Shown here piece by piece: positions 1 to 8,291 of a DNA stretch of 64,000 nt. The stretch lies in contig CAWIZO010000011.1 in assembly GCA_963840665.1 (NCBI GenBank), positions 775,043 to 839,042 on the forward strand, in the 5' to 3' direction. The notes below the pieces were generated by a model. It saw only the letters and a program-made list of their open reading frames with translations, did no database searches and was not told the origin of the DNA. Each line of letters opens with the position of its first letter. Within the stretch, counting starts at the first letter, position 1. The translations under genes and the position numbers were made by a program. The DNA comes from DATFTE01 sp963840665 (lineage in GTDB: Bacteria > Acidobacteriota > Terriglobia > Terriglobales > Acidobacteriaceae).

Positions 1-802
1 ACCACGTCCAGATCAGCGCATTGGCGACGGTTTCGTATCCGGCAAGAAAAATCGTAATTACCTGATCGCGAAGCGACTCGTCTGAAGAGTCTTCGGAGCG
101 CAGCATCATGTCGAGCAGGTCGCTGCCGCCCTCACCCTGTCGATGCTGCTCGATCATGCGGTACACGATCTCATCCACCGTGCGTTTCGCCGAAGTAAAT
201 TGTGAAAGACCGGGAACGCGCAGATGAATCAGAGTCTCCACCGCCGGAAGCGCTACCAGATAGTTGTAAAGGCGCATGATGCGGTTGATGGCATCCGCCA
301 GTTCTTTGACTTCACTCCCTAGCTCGGTGCGGAAAAGCGTGCGCGCAACGATGCGCAGCGTCAGGTGCATCATCTCCTGCGCCACGTCCAATTGCTGGCC
401 ATCGTGCCAGGACTCGCGCGTACGCAGAGTTTCTTCGACAATCGTCGCGGCATACTCGCGAATTCGCTGCCGGTGAAACGCCGGCTGTGCCACCTGCCGT
501 TGTGCCCGATGCTGTTCACCCTCGCTGCAAATCATCCCTTCGCCCAGAAGCATCTTCGTTCGGCGCACCGTGCGCTCTTTCGTGAAATTATCGTTCTGTA
601 CGACCAATACTTCGCGAATCAGCGCCGGATCGTTGAGAAAAACGATGTTCTCGGGTCCGATCTTGTAATGGGCAACGTCCCCAAACTCTTTGGCGAGATA
701 TTGAAACAAACCAATCGGATCCGCAGGACGAAACTTCCGGAAGGCGTACCAGATCAGATTGTGCTTGAGCCCGGGAGGAAAGCAATAAGAGGAGGTGACC
801 AT
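1..802 (-). CDS. Cytochrome P450, N-terminal part (3' end outside window)
   Basis: Read on the minus strand from an ATG at 802, the product begins MVTSSYCFPPGL and continues through FGDVAHYKIGPENIVFLNDP, the usual P450 N-terminal domain. It reaches the I-helix motif AGYET near plus position 30-48, which holds the oxygen-activating Glu/Thr pair. The haem-binding cysteine loop lies beyond the window, so only about 267 residues are visible. P450s are haem mono-oxygenases; the substrate cannot be told. No N-terminal membrane anchor is seen, which fits a soluble bacterial P450. Forward-strand open frames over this region lack protein-like composition and are treated as shadows. The start is chosen because the family-like sequence begins directly after this ATG. 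Confidence 0.85.
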   Translation of the reverse strand, partial: MVTSSYCFPPGLKHNLIWYAFRKFRPADPIGLFQYLAKEFGDVAHYKIGPENIVFLNDPALIREVLVVQNDNFTKERTVRRTKMLLGEGMICSEGEQHRAQRQVAQPAFHRQRIREYAATIVEETLRTRESWHDGQQLDVAQEMMHLTLRIVARTLFRTELGSEVKELADAINRIMRLYNYLVALPAVETLIHLRVPGLSQFTSAKRTVDEIVYRMIEQHRQGEGGSDLLDMMLRSEDSSDESLRDQVITIFLAGYETVANALIWTW

Positions 803-896
803 GCTCGCAGTTCGAAACGCTTTACTCGATCGACAGGAAGTGCGCTGATGAGCCGCTGGGAAAGTGTACACGGCCAGGCGGGGTCAGATCATTTTT

Positions 897-1011
897 TCAC
901 GGTGGAAAAGAAGTTCTCCAGCTTGTGATTCTGCAGGGGCCGCACTACCACCCACACTACGATGGCGATCACCACAATCAAGCCATCGAGCGTGTAAAAA
1001 GGCACAAACAC
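897..1011 (-). CDS. Possible small one-helix membrane protein
   Basis: A 37-codon frame starts at GTG (1009-1011), in the same frame as the flippase and just after its stop codon. It encodes one strongly hydrophobic stretch (LIVVIAIVVWVVVRP) followed by a polar, basic tail ending in STVKK. The composition looks like a genuine single-pass membrane peptide. No ribosome binding site is obvious and no family is recognised. It could also be a remnant left by a premature stop in the flippase, although the flippase has normal length without it. Confidence 0.25.
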
Positions 1012-1023
1012 CGGACGATTGTA

Positions 1024-2571
1024 TTACGGTTCAGCAAATTCCGACGGCGGCCCTTCCGCTAGAACGGACGCCGCTTCGGCCGGAATCAGGTCGCGCGCGC
1101 GCAGCAAGTGTCCTGCCCGGTGCGCCCACAAGAGTGCGAGACCGTACACGGCGCCCGCGATCAGCAATTGCCCGGCAAGTTGCACATAATTGCGGGCAAC
1201 ATACCAATGCTGCAAGCCGAATAAAACCGGCACCAGGGGAGCGCACAGCGCCAGCGGAAGCAGGTATGCCTCACGAAAAAACGTCCGGATCCGCATGCCC
1301 AAAACCCGGCACAGGTGTCGGGGAAAGAAGAAAAGAGCAGTCACAGTCAGGGGAATTGCCGTGCCCAACGCATCGCCGATGATCCCCAGTGGCCTGACGA
1401 GAATGATGCTCAGCACAAGGTTTGTCACCGCCTCGATCGCCACCACCCACGACAGCGTTCGATGCTTCGCGATCCCGAACAGGATACGCGGCGACGCGCC
1501 CTGCGCCAGCATGAACGTCATCGGAACGCACAACACGACTAGCACCGGATAGCTGGTCGAAACGTACTTCGCGCCCACCCACGCCTGAATGATCGACTTG
1601 CCCAGAATCAGCAGGATCAGCGAAATGGGAAAGATAATCAGCGCGCACGCCCGGTTTCCCAAGACGAACATTTTGCGCAGGCCATTCATGTCGCCTTTGG
1701 CTTCCGACTGGCTAGACCAGGGAACGAAGATTTGCGCCAGACTGCTGACTACTTCCGACGCATAGTCGAGCAAACGGTCACCGATAGAGAAGTAGGTGAT
1801 CGCCGCCGATGACAGGAAGGCACCGATCACCAGTTCATCAGTCTTAAAACGCAGCTTGAACGCAATCATGACCACAAAGGTCGCGCTGCTGTAGCTGGCC
1901 ATCTCGCGCAGGGAAACCCGATCGAAGTATTTCAAATGAAACGTCAGCGGCAGAATTCGAAGCGTAATTGCGGCCCGCAGGATGGAAATCAGCAGCGGCA
2001 AAATCACCGTGATTACGGCCACCGTCAGCAGCCCATACCCATGCTGCAATGCAACCACAATCAACACGGCTCGCAGGACGCTGGAAATCACATTGGTGAC
2101 ATTAAGAAAGTAAAATCTCTGCAACCCCTCGAGAATTCCGCTGAAAATCCCCAAAGGAAATCCTAGCGAGACGGACGCTCCGACCATCAGAAAGAGCCAC
2201 CGCGCGGTCGTGAGGAATTCCGGCGGAATCTTAAACAGTGAATCTACATACGAGCTGCCCACAAACGTGATCAGCAGCGCCACCGCGCCGATCAGCGTGT
2301 AACTCCATAGACTGGTGTTTACCAACCGGTTCAGCTTCTCCGACTCGCCCGTGGCTGTGAATTTCGAAACGTACCGCACCACCGACGAGCGTATCCCCAT
2401 ATCAAACAGCCCGTAATACCCGGTGATGGAGAAGATCAGAACCCAGATGCCGTACGCTGAATCGCCCAGCCGGTGCAGAATAAAGGGCGACAGAAAAATG
2501 CCAATCAGAATGTTAAGTCCCAGGCTGAACCAGCTGGAGCCGACATTCTTGATGATCTCGAGTTTACGCAT
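1024..2571 (-). CDS. Oligosaccharide flippase (Wzx/MATE-like polysaccharide transporter)
   Basis: This 515-residue protein has about 12-14 hydrophobic segments spread along its length and starts MRKLEIIKNVGSSWFSLG, the usual N-terminal helix of Wzx-type flippases. The family moves undecaprenyl-linked glycans across the inner membrane for surface polysaccharide assembly. Length and topology match the family. No glycosyltransferases lie beside it here, so the glycan and pathway are unknown. It is followed by a TetR gene 131 bp upstream on the same strand, too far for clear operon membership. Confidence 0.85.
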   Translation of the reverse strand: MRKLEIIKNVGSSWFSLGLNILIGIFLSPFILHRLGDSAYGIWVLIFSITGYYGLFDMGIRSSVVRYVSKFTATGESEKLNRLVNTSLWSYTLIGAVALLITFVGSSYVDSLFKIPPEFLTTARWLFLMVGASVSLGFPLGIFSGILEGLQRFYFLNVTNVISSVLRAVLIVVALQHGYGLLTVAVITVILPLLISILRAAITLRILPLTFHLKYFDRVSLREMASYSSATFVVMIAFKLRFKTDELVIGAFLSSAAITYFSIGDRLLDYASEVVSSLAQIFVPWSSQSEAKGDMNGLRKMFVLGNRACALIIFPISLILLILGKSIIQAWVGAKYVSTSYPVLVVLCVPMTFMLAQGASPRILFGIAKHRTLSWVVAIEAVTNLVLSIILVRPLGIIGDALGTAIPLTVTALFFFPRHLCRVLGMRIRTFFREAYLLPLALCAPLVPVLFGLQHWYVARNYVQLAGQLLIAGAVYGLALLWAHRAGHLLRARDLIPAEAASVLAEGPPSEFAEP

Positions 2572-2702
2572 CGGCTCCTGGCGTATGGCCGGCTCTAGGA
2601 TTGGTCGAAGAGAAACAGTGACGACGGGAAAGAGCTTACGAAAATATTATCATCGTTTGCCGCCAGCGACTGCTCGGAGCACCAGAGAGGTAAGAGAAGG
2701 AA

Positions 2703-3290
2703 TTACGTTGGCCAGGAGTGCAGCGCGACATCTGCGACTTCCCTCAATTGCGCGCGGTTCGCGCCTCCCGTCGCCTGCACCGACAGTCCCCAGATCAGCG
2801 TGGTGATGTATGCCGCAAGCTTTCGCGCATTCGCGTTCGCAGGCAGGTCGCCCTCGGCGATAGCGCGCTCAAAACGTTTCTGTACCGCCGCCTGCGCGCC
2901 TGCCCGCCGCCGATTAAGCTCGGTCCGCACCGAGTCTGCCAGAGGACCAGAGACCAGCGCTCCCTGCACCAGCAGGCATCCATCGGGATGCTGCGGGTCC
3001 ATTGTCATATTGATCGCGCCGCGAAGCAGTTTCTCCACCACGCGCCGCGCCGAGCGCTCTTTCAGAGCGTTGTGAAGATACGACGCCGGCTTCTGAATGT
3101 AACGGTCGAGCACCTTGCGGAAGAGGTTTTCCTTGTTTCCGAACGCCGCATAAAGGCTGGGCATATTGATGCCCATGGATTCGGTGAGGGCCGACAGGGA
3201 AGTGCCCTCATACCCGTGACGCCAGAACAGCAGCAGCGCTTGGTCCAGCGCTTTCTCGGTATCGAATTCGCGAGGACGCCCCCTCGGCAT
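2703..3290 (-). CDS. TetR/AcrR family transcriptional regulator
   Basis: The 195-residue product opens MPRGRPREFDTEKALDQALL and has the N-terminal helix-turn-helix of the TetR family (TSLSALTESMGINMPSLYAAF region, residues about 30-52). A variable helical ligand/dimer domain follows. Such proteins usually repress a neighbour and release DNA when a small molecule binds. The gene is divergent from the BNR-repeat gene starting at 3447, with a sigma70-like promoter and an inverted repeat in the 156-bp gap, so that gene and itself are the likely targets. The ligand is unknown. Confidence 0.88.
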   Translation of the reverse strand: MPRGRPREFDTEKALDQALLLFWRHGYEGTSLSALTESMGINMPSLYAAFGNKENLFRKVLDRYIQKPASYLHNALKERSARRVVEKLLRGAINMTMDPQHPDGCLLVQGALVSGPLADSVRTELNRRRAGAQAAVQKRFERAIAEGDLPANANARKLAAYITTLIWGLSVQATGGANRAQLREVADVALHSWPT

Positions 3291-3333
3291 GACGGCCCTC
3301 TACAGTTATGTATCGATCACTACAATATTCCCC

Positions 3334-3362
3334 TTGACGCCTGCTGGCAAGCGTTTTATGTT
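3334..3362 (+). promoter_or_regulatory. Sigma70-type promoter for the BNR-repeat gene
   Basis: TTGACG at 3334-3339 and TATGTT at 3357-3362 are separated by exactly 17 bp, close to the sigma70 consensus. The start codon of the downstream gene is at 3447, giving a leader of about 75 bases. The -10 box overlaps the inverted repeat at 3347-3375. Confidence 0.55.
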
Positions 3363-3375
3363 TAGCAAACGTTGC
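3347..3375. promoter_or_regulatory. Candidate TetR-family operator
   Basis: GCAAGCGTTT at 3347-3356 and AAACGTTGC at 3367-3375 form an inverted repeat (one extra base in the left arm) around a 10-base spacer. It lies across the -10 box of the forward promoter, between the divergent TetR gene and the BNR gene, where a repressor would be expected to bind. The assignment to this TetR protein is inference. Confidence 0.35.
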
Positions 3376-3446
3376 AGAAATATCCCGGCCCGCCGTGGGG
3401 ATTACAGAGTCGCGGTAAAATCAATTTACATTTAGGGGAAAACCAC

Positions 3447-4562
3447 ATGAGCAAAGTCCGCGTACTGGTTGGCACCCGTAAAGGCGCATTCATTCTCTCC
3501 TCCGACGGTAAGCGCGAGCAGTGGGAGGTCAGTGGCCCCCACTTCGCCGGGTGGGAGATGTATCACTTGAAGGGATCGCCAGTAGACCCGAATCGCTTGT
3601 ATGCATCGCAGTCCAGCGGCTGGTTCGGTCAAACCATGCAACGCTCGAGCGATGGCGGCAAGACTTGGGAGACCGTAGGCAACAAGTTTGCCTACGACGG
3701 CGTCCCCGGCACGCACCAGTGGTACGACGGCACGCCGCATCCCTGGGAGTTCAAGCGCGTCTGGCATCTGGAGCCATCGCTCACCGATCCGGATACGGTC
3801 TATGCGGGGGTTGAGGACGCAGCGATTTTCCGCTCTACTGACGGCGGGCAGAATTGGCAAGAGCTCGCCGGCCTGCGCAAGCACGGCTCGGGTCCGCACT
3901 GGCAGCCGGGAGCCGGCGGGATGTGCCTCCACACCATCATTCTCGATCCCACCAACCCCAATCGAATGTTTATTGCCATTTCGGCCGCGGGGGCGTTCCG
4001 CACGGACGACGCAGGTAAGACCTGGAAGCCGATTAACCAGGGCCTGCGCTCCCAGGGCATTCCTGATCCCAATGCCGAAGTCGGACACTGCGTGCACCAT
4101 GTGGCCATGAATCCTTCGCGTCCGGGGGTGCTGTTCATGCAGAAGCACTGGGATGTCATGCGCAGTGACAACGCGGGCGATCTCTGGACGGAAGTCAGCG
4201 GAAATCTGCCAACCGACTTCGGCTTCGTGATCGACGTACACGCCCACGAGCCCGAAACGATCTACGTTGTCCCCATCAAGAGCGACTCGGAGCACTACGT
4301 CCACGAAGGCAAGCTGCGCGTCTTCCGCAGCCGCAGCGGCGGCAACGAATGGGAGCCCCTCACCAAGGGCCTGCCGCAGTCGAATTGCTACGTCAACGTG
4401 CTGCGCGATGCCATGGCCGTCGACAAGCTCGACAAATGCGGCGTTTATTTCGGAACCACCGGCGGACAGGTCTACGCTTCGGCCGATGCTGGAGACAGTT
4501 GGGCGCCGATTGTTCGCGATCTTCCAGCCGTGCTCTCGGTGGAAGTGCAGACGCTGTCATGA
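3447..4562 (+). CDS. BNR/sialidase-like beta-propeller protein
   Basis: The 371-residue product begins MSKVRVLVGTRKGAFILSS, with GGGG-rich ribosome binding sequence just upstream at 3435-3439. It contains repeated Asp-box-like motifs typical of BNR propellers, such as SSDGGKTWETV, STDGGQNWQEL, TDDAGKTWKPI and SADAGDSWAPI, spaced through the protein. It has no signal peptide. Proteins of this type are often annotated as exo-alpha-sialidases or WD40/YVTN-like proteins, but no catalytic sialidase residues can be assigned. Its stop overlaps the start of the MoaD/ThiS-like gene (ATGA at 4559-4562), so the two are probably translationally coupled. Confidence 0.85.
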   Translation: MSKVRVLVGTRKGAFILSSDGKREQWEVSGPHFAGWEMYHLKGSPVDPNRLYASQSSGWFGQTMQRSSDGGKTWETVGNKFAYDGVPGTHQWYDGTPHPWEFKRVWHLEPSLTDPDTVYAGVEDAAIFRSTDGGQNWQELAGLRKHGSGPHWQPGAGGMCLHTIILDPTNPNRMFIAISAAGAFRTDDAGKTWKPINQGLRSQGIPDPNAEVGHCVHHVAMNPSRPGVLFMQKHWDVMRSDNAGDLWTEVSGNLPTDFGFVIDVHAHEPETIYVVPIKSDSEHYVHEGKLRVFRSRSGGNEWEPLTKGLPQSNCYVNVLRDAMAVDKLDKCGVYFGTTGGQVYASADAGDSWAPIVRDLPAVLSVEVQTLS

Positions 4563-4906
4563 TTCGCGTGGAGCTCCCTTATCATCTGCGCAACTTGGCG
4601 CACGTTAACGGAGAAGTGCAGCTCGAAGTGCAGGGTCCGGTCACGCAGCGTTCGGTGCTCGACGCGCTCGAAGCGCGCTACCCGATGCTGCGTGGCACTA
4701 TTCGTGACCATGACACGCAGAAGCGGCGCGACTTCCTGCGCTTCTTCGCGTGCCAGCAGGATTTCTCCCACGAGTCTCCCGATGCACCCTTGCCCGACGA
4801 AGTGGCATCGGGCAAGGAGCCTCTGCTGGTCATTGGCGCCATTGCCGGGAGGATAAAAAAAGTTTTCTCAAGCTGTCGATTTCCGGGCGCGCCATTCGAC
4901 GTCTAA
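4559..4906 (+). CDS. MoaD/ThiS family ubiquitin-fold protein
   Basis: The start ATG overlaps the stop of the preceding BNR-repeat gene. The 115-residue product, beginning MIRVELPYHLRNLAH, has the compact beta-grasp pattern of the MoaD/ThiS family. Family members usually end in a Gly-Gly used for sulfur transfer. Here the sequence reads VIGAIAGRIKK and continues about 20 residues, so the terminal Gly-Gly is replaced by Gly-Arg and extended. This may reflect a small indel at the end or a non-canonical member. The same pairing with a BNR gene is seen in other bacteria, but a joint function is not known to me. Confidence 0.7.
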   Translation: MIRVELPYHLRNLAHVNGEVQLEVQGPVTQRSVLDALEARYPMLRGTIRDHDTQKRRDFLRFFACQQDFSHESPDAPLPDEVASGKEPLLVIGAIAGRIKKVFSSCRFPGAPFDV

Positions 4907-5013
4907 ATAGAGCAGCAATTCAGCTCTCAAATTTACCGAGGAGTCATTACCATGCGATTTCTTAAGTATCTACAAGCCTAGCAAGCCGAGGGCGCGCCCC
5001 CCACCAGAGCGAG

Positions 5014-5346
5014 ATGGCAGAGATGGGCAAGCTCATCGAAGATGGATTCAAAGAGGGCTGGCTGCTCTCCACCGAGGGTTGTTTGCCCAGTGCCAAGGGT
5101 GCTCGTGTCCGCTTGAGCGATGGGAAAGTCCAGGTCACCGACGGGCCTTTTACCGAAGCCAAGGAAGTCGTGGGCGGATTTGCCATGCTTCGTGCGAACT
5201 CGAAGGCGGATGCCATCGAACTGGCGAGGCGTTTCCTGAAAATCGCGGGGGACGGTGAGTGCGAGATTCGTCAGGTATACGATCCCGCCGATTTTTCCGA
5301 AGAAGCTCCATGCGCCGCAGTGCGCGAGAGTGTGAAAACTGCTTAA
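5014..5346 (+). CDS. YciI/DGPF-domain protein with disrupted 5' end
   Basis: From ATG 5014 the 110 residues match the YCII-related DGPF family (KVQVTDGPFTEAKEVVGGF, then a C-terminal GDGECEIRQVYDPADF). The family is small ferredoxin-like-fold proteins, often next to sigma factors, with unsettled function. The likely original start is ATG 4952, which has a GAGGAG ribosome site just before it and encodes MRFLKYLQA. That frame meets TAG at 4979-4981 and later resumes as AEGAPPT before a frame change near 5003-5013 leads into SEMAEMGKL. The gene thus seems to have lost its first 20 residues to one nonsense change and one frameshift. Expression from 5014 is possible but has no good ribosome site. 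Confidence 0.7.
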   Translation: MAEMGKLIEDGFKEGWLLSTEGCLPSAKGARVRLSDGKVQVTDGPFTEAKEVVGGFAMLRANSKADAIELARRFLKIAGDGECEIRQVYDPADFSEEAPCAAVRESVKTA

Positions 5347-5360
5347 GGCAGACGGAAACA

Positions 5361-5390
5361 TGGCCCTAACGCCGCTCGACGTTAGGGCCA
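5361..5390. terminator. Bidirectional intrinsic terminator
   Basis: TGGCCCTAACG (5361-5371) and CGTTAGGGCCA (5380-5390) form a perfect 11-bp stem with an 8-base loop, followed by a T-rich stretch. It sits between the end of the forward YciI gene and the end of the reverse cyclophilin gene. Confidence 0.75.
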
Positions 5391-5396
5391 TTTCAA

Positions 5397-5924
5397 TTAC
5401 ACTCTGTCGATAGTCACGGCTTTCAGCACAACATCCTTTTTCGGCTTGTCCTGCGCTCCGCGTGGGACGCTAACGATCTTCTCGACGACATCCTGCCCCT
5501 CAACCACTTCCCCGAAGATCGTATGCTTGCCCGTCAACCATGACGTCGGCACCAGCGTGATGAAGAACTGCGAGCCATTCGTGTTCGGTCCGGCATTGGC
5601 CATCGCCAGCTTGCCCGGCTTGTCGAACTTGTGTGGAGACCCTTTGGTCTCGTCTTCAAACTGATATCCCGGACCGCCCATGCCCGATCCCGCCGGATCT
5701 CCACCCTGCACCATGAATTCCGGAATCACGCGGTGAAAAATCGTCCCGTTGTACAGCGGGTCTTTACTCTTTTTGCGGGTCAGCGGATGTGTCCACTCGC
5801 GCTTGCCTTCAGCGAGCTCGGTGAAGTTCGCCACGGTTTTCGGCGCGTCCTTCTCAAATAAGCGGCAGACTACGGTTCCTTCGGTCGTGTCGAACACAGC
5901 ATAAGTGCCAGGTTGTCGAGCCAT
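5397..5924 (-). CDS. Peptidyl-prolyl cis-trans isomerase, cyclophilin type (cytosolic)
   Basis: The product from ATG 5924 (MARQPGTYAVFDTTEG) is 175 residues with AAAGGA upstream. It shows the cyclophilin core: FHRVIPEFMVQGGDP, the GPNTNGSQFFIT active-site block and the TIFGEVV end. Cyclophilins catalyse rotation about X-Pro bonds in folding proteins. No signal peptide is present, so it should act in the cytoplasm. It lies directly downstream of an exported paralogue at 5990-6616, but a hairpin terminator at 5951-5972 separates them. Confidence 0.92.
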   Translation of the reverse strand: MARQPGTYAVFDTTEGTVVCRLFEKDAPKTVANFTELAEGKREWTHPLTRKKSKDPLYNGTIFHRVIPEFMVQGGDPAGSGMGGPGYQFEDETKGSPHKFDKPGKLAMANAGPNTNGSQFFITLVPTSWLTGKHTIFGEVVEGQDVVEKIVSVPRGAQDKPKKDVVLKAVTIDRV

Positions 5925-5950
5925 AAAAATCCTTTCAATGAAAAAGTAAA

Positions 5951-5972
5951 CCGGAGGGCCGGAACCCTCCGG
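5951..5972 (-). terminator. Intrinsic terminator of the exported cyclophilin gene
   Basis: CCGGAGGG and CCCTCCGG form a perfect 8-bp stem with a 6-base loop. Read on the minus strand it is followed by TTTACTTTTT, which fits termination of the gene ending at 5990 before the next cyclophilin. Confidence 0.6.
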
Positions 5973-5989
5973 GCGTAACAAGCAGGAGA

Positions 5990-6616
5990 TTACTTCGCGG
6001 GAGCCGCTGCCGGCTTCTTGATCATCGCGGCCGATCCGCCCTTCGTGATGGTGATGTGATTGATCTTCACTGGATTAAACGGCTTGTCGTTCGAGTCCCG
6101 TCCCATGCGCGCGATCTGCTTCACCAACGCCACGCTGGCATCGTCGCACTGGCCGAAGATCGTGTAGCCGCCATTCAGGCTGGGGTAGGGAACTTCGGTG
6201 ATGAAAAACTGCGAGCCGTTGGTGTCAGGCCCGGCGTTGGCGTAGGCCAAGCGTCCCGGACGATCGAACTTCAGATCCGGCGAAGTCTCGTTCTTGAACT
6301 GATATCCCGGATCGCCCGCTCCCGTGCCCGCCGGATCGCCGCACTGAATCATGAAATTCGGGATCACGCGGTGACAGATCGTCCCGTCATAAAGCGGCAC
6401 GCCGTGCTTCTTGGCGTGGGTCACGGGAGATGTCCAGTCTTTGGTTCCGTCCGCCAGCCCTTCGAAGTTAGCGACTCCGATCGGAGCCTTGTCAGGAAAC
6501 AACTTGCAGGTCAACTTGCCGGCGGTGGTGTCAATCACGGCAGTCGGTTCGCCGGCTTGCGCCCACAGCGTCACACAAAACAAACAAACTACGCCTACGA
6601 TAGAAATTCGTTTCAT
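5990..6616 (-). CDS. Peptidyl-prolyl cis-trans isomerase, cyclophilin type (exported)
   Basis: The 208-residue product begins MKRISIVGVVCLFCVTLWAQ, a clear signal peptide with cleavage near Ala19/Gly. It carries the cyclophilin motifs CHRVIPNFMIQCGDP and GPDTNGSQFFIT. A strong GAGGAG ribosome site precedes ATG 6616, so the longer open frame is not used. It probably assists protein folding in the periplasm. The C-terminal tail KKPAAAPAK is low in complexity. It is a paralogue of the cytosolic cyclophilin next to it, suggesting an old tandem duplication with one copy retargeted. Confidence 0.9.
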   Translation of the reverse strand: MKRISIVGVVCLFCVTLWAQAGEPTAVIDTTAGKLTCKLFPDKAPIGVANFEGLADGTKDWTSPVTHAKKHGVPLYDGTICHRVIPNFMIQCGDPAGTGAGDPGYQFKNETSPDLKFDRPGRLAYANAGPDTNGSQFFITEVPYPSLNGGYTIFGQCDDASVALVKQIARMGRDSNDKPFNPVKINHITITKGGSAAMIKKPAAAPAK

Positions 6617-6794
6617 GGAAAAAGCTCCTCGTCTGGAGTAATAGCAATGCCTGAGATTTGTATCAGGGTATCGCTTTAGCGATACCACAAAAGTCTGCGC
6701 AATCTGGCCGCCTTTAGGCGCTGCTTTGCGCGGACCAGTCGGCCTTCAATCCGCATTTCACGCGAACAAGAATTGTACGACAGCCCAACGAAAA

Positions 6795-8036
6795 TTACCT
6801 CGCGGCCTGCATCCCGTGGCTCACGCGCTCCACCTCGCGAAACGCCCGGAGTGTATTCCCGCCGAGAATTTTGTGAATGTCCTCTGCGCTGTAACCCCTG
6901 TCCAGCAAGGCTTGCGTAATCTTTGGAAGATCGGCGGCGGAATTGAGACCTTGCGGCGTTGCCCCGCTGACCCCGTCAAAATCCGACCCCAGGCCGACGT
7001 GATCGATGCCCGCCACCTTGGCGACGTGATCGATGTGATCGATTAACGACTTTAGCGGTGGACGCGGAATCTTCGCCGCCCACTCCCGCTCAATCCGGTC
7101 GCTGTCAAGATACGTGACCGTCTTTCCAGCGGCTCTCTGTTTGGCAATGTAATCATCCACGGCCGCTTTGCGCTCATTCATCTTTGCCTCATCCGCTTTG
7201 CGGTAATCTTCGTCGATGAAGGCATTAAAGAAGTTCACCTGCACCACACCGCCATTCTTGGCGACGGCTCGCAGCATGTCGTCGGTCATGTTTCGCGGAT
7301 GGTTGGTCAAGGCCCGTGCCGAAGAATGCGACGCGATCACCGGAGCCTTGGTCGTCGCGATCGTGTCCCAGAAAGTCTTGTCGGCCACATGCGAGATGTC
7401 CACCAGCATCCCCAGGCGGTTCATTTCGAGCACAACCTGCTTGCCGAAATCGGTCAGCCCGTCATGATGCTGCACGCTGGCATCATTGATGTCACCCGAC
7501 GAGTCGGCCCACTCGTTGGTATTTGACCAGCTCAACGTCATATACCGCACGCCCAGCCGGTAGTAGTCCCGAAGCAGATGAATGTCGTTCTCGATCGAGT
7601 GCCCGCCCTCAATTCCCATCAGGGCCGCCAGCTTTTTCTGCTCGTGCGCGCGCTCGATATCCTCGACGCTGAACGCCATCATCATCCGGTCGGGATGCCG
7701 CGCCGCTTGCTGATACACCGAATCAATCAGGTCCATCGTGTGCTGCGCATAGTGCCCCTGATTGGTCTTAGGCTCAACCCAGATGGAAAAGAATTCCGCC
7801 CCCAGGTTTCCCGCCCGCGCCTTGTCGAGGCTGATATGCCCGATGTCATTGGGATCGGTGCTGCCAATATCGAAGCCTTCATCCAGAAAGCGCTGCGGCG
7901 TATCGGCGTGCGTATCCACCACAATGGCCGAATCGTGAATAGCTTTCGCCTTGGCGGAAACTGGAGCGTCTTGGGCAATTGTGAACGTGCATAAAAAGCA
8001 CGCCAGAAATACAAGTCGAAACCGGAAGATTTTCAT
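6795..8036 (-). CDS. Membrane dipeptidase-like peptidase M19
   Basis: The product from ATG 8036 (413 residues) starts MKIFRFRLVFLACFLCTFTI, a signal peptide ending near AQD. M19 metal-binding features are visible in order: the HxD in VVDTHADTPQ, the Glu of MGIEGGHSIEND, His in VDISHVADKTF, His in VIASHSSARA and Asp in GLGSDFDG. The family hydrolyses dipeptides with a dinuclear zinc site in the periplasm. A longer start at 8081 exists but would place residues ahead of the signal peptide. It has no operon partner; REP-like repeats lie immediately upstream. Confidence 0.9.
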   Translation of the reverse strand: MKIFRFRLVFLACFLCTFTIAQDAPVSAKAKAIHDSAIVVDTHADTPQRFLDEGFDIGSTDPNDIGHISLDKARAGNLGAEFFSIWVEPKTNQGHYAQHTMDLIDSVYQQAARHPDRMMMAFSVEDIERAHEQKKLAALMGIEGGHSIENDIHLLRDYYRLGVRYMTLSWSNTNEWADSSGDINDASVQHHDGLTDFGKQVVLEMNRLGMLVDISHVADKTFWDTIATTKAPVIASHSSARALTNHPRNMTDDMLRAVAKNGGVVQVNFFNAFIDEDYRKADEAKMNERKAAVDDYIAKQRAAGKTVTYLDSDRIEREWAAKIPRPPLKSLIDHIDHVAKVAGIDHVGLGSDFDGVSGATPQGLNSAADLPKITQALLDRGYSAEDIHKILGGNTLRAFREVERVSHGMQAAR

Positions 8037-8081
8037 GGATGTTTGGAATGCAAAGGGATTGTATATGCCCATTCTGCCCAT

Positions 8082-8140
8082 GTCATCCCGAGCGAAGCAT
8101 GCCGGTGAGCGAAGCGAATCGGCATGCGCAGTCTAGGGAC
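8082..8140. repeat. REP-like palindrome, type A
   Basis: This copy begins GTCATCCCGAGCGAAGC and contains the stem ATGCCG / CGGCAT around GTGAGCGAAGCGAAT. It ends near GTCTAGGGACC. The same layout occurs at 14353-14410 with a different but equally complementary stem, so base pairing rather than sequence is conserved. Confidence 0.7.
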
Positions 8141-8177
8141 CCCTGTGGTGACCTGCACTACGAACAGTGTTTGAGAC

Positions 8178-8248
8178 GTCATCCCGAGCCCGAAAGGGCG
8201 AGGGATCTGGCGTGCAGCGGCACCACCCCCGCCCCACGCCAGATCCCC
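8178..8248. repeat. REP-like palindrome, type B, left part (split by IS copy 1)
   Basis: The segment runs GTCATCCCGAGCCC...GGATCTGGCG...CGCCAGATCCCC and then is interrupted by the IS. The remainder, CCCTCGCTCCGCTCGGGATGAC, is at 9304-9325. Uninterrupted relatives are at 24359, 25635 and 26819. Confidence 0.75.
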
Positions 8249-8266
8249 ATGAGTTCACGAATCAAG

Positions 8267-8290
8267 TGCAACACCGTACAAAGGTGTTGC
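8267..8290 (+). promoter_or_regulatory. Hairpin immediately before the transposase start (IS copy 1)
   Basis: GCAACACC and GGTGTTGC pair perfectly (8 bp) around GTACAAA, ending one base before ATG 8292. No Shine-Dalgarno sequence is seen outside the hairpin. Such a structure could limit translation of transposase from read-through mRNA. The same hairpin is in copy 2 at 16184-16207. Confidence 0.5.
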
Positions 8291-8291
8291 G

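Noticed and set aside
365..1552. Forward open frames over the P450 and flippase genes
   Set aside because: They have Arg/Pro/Ser-rich shadow composition; the reverse strand encodes recognisable families.
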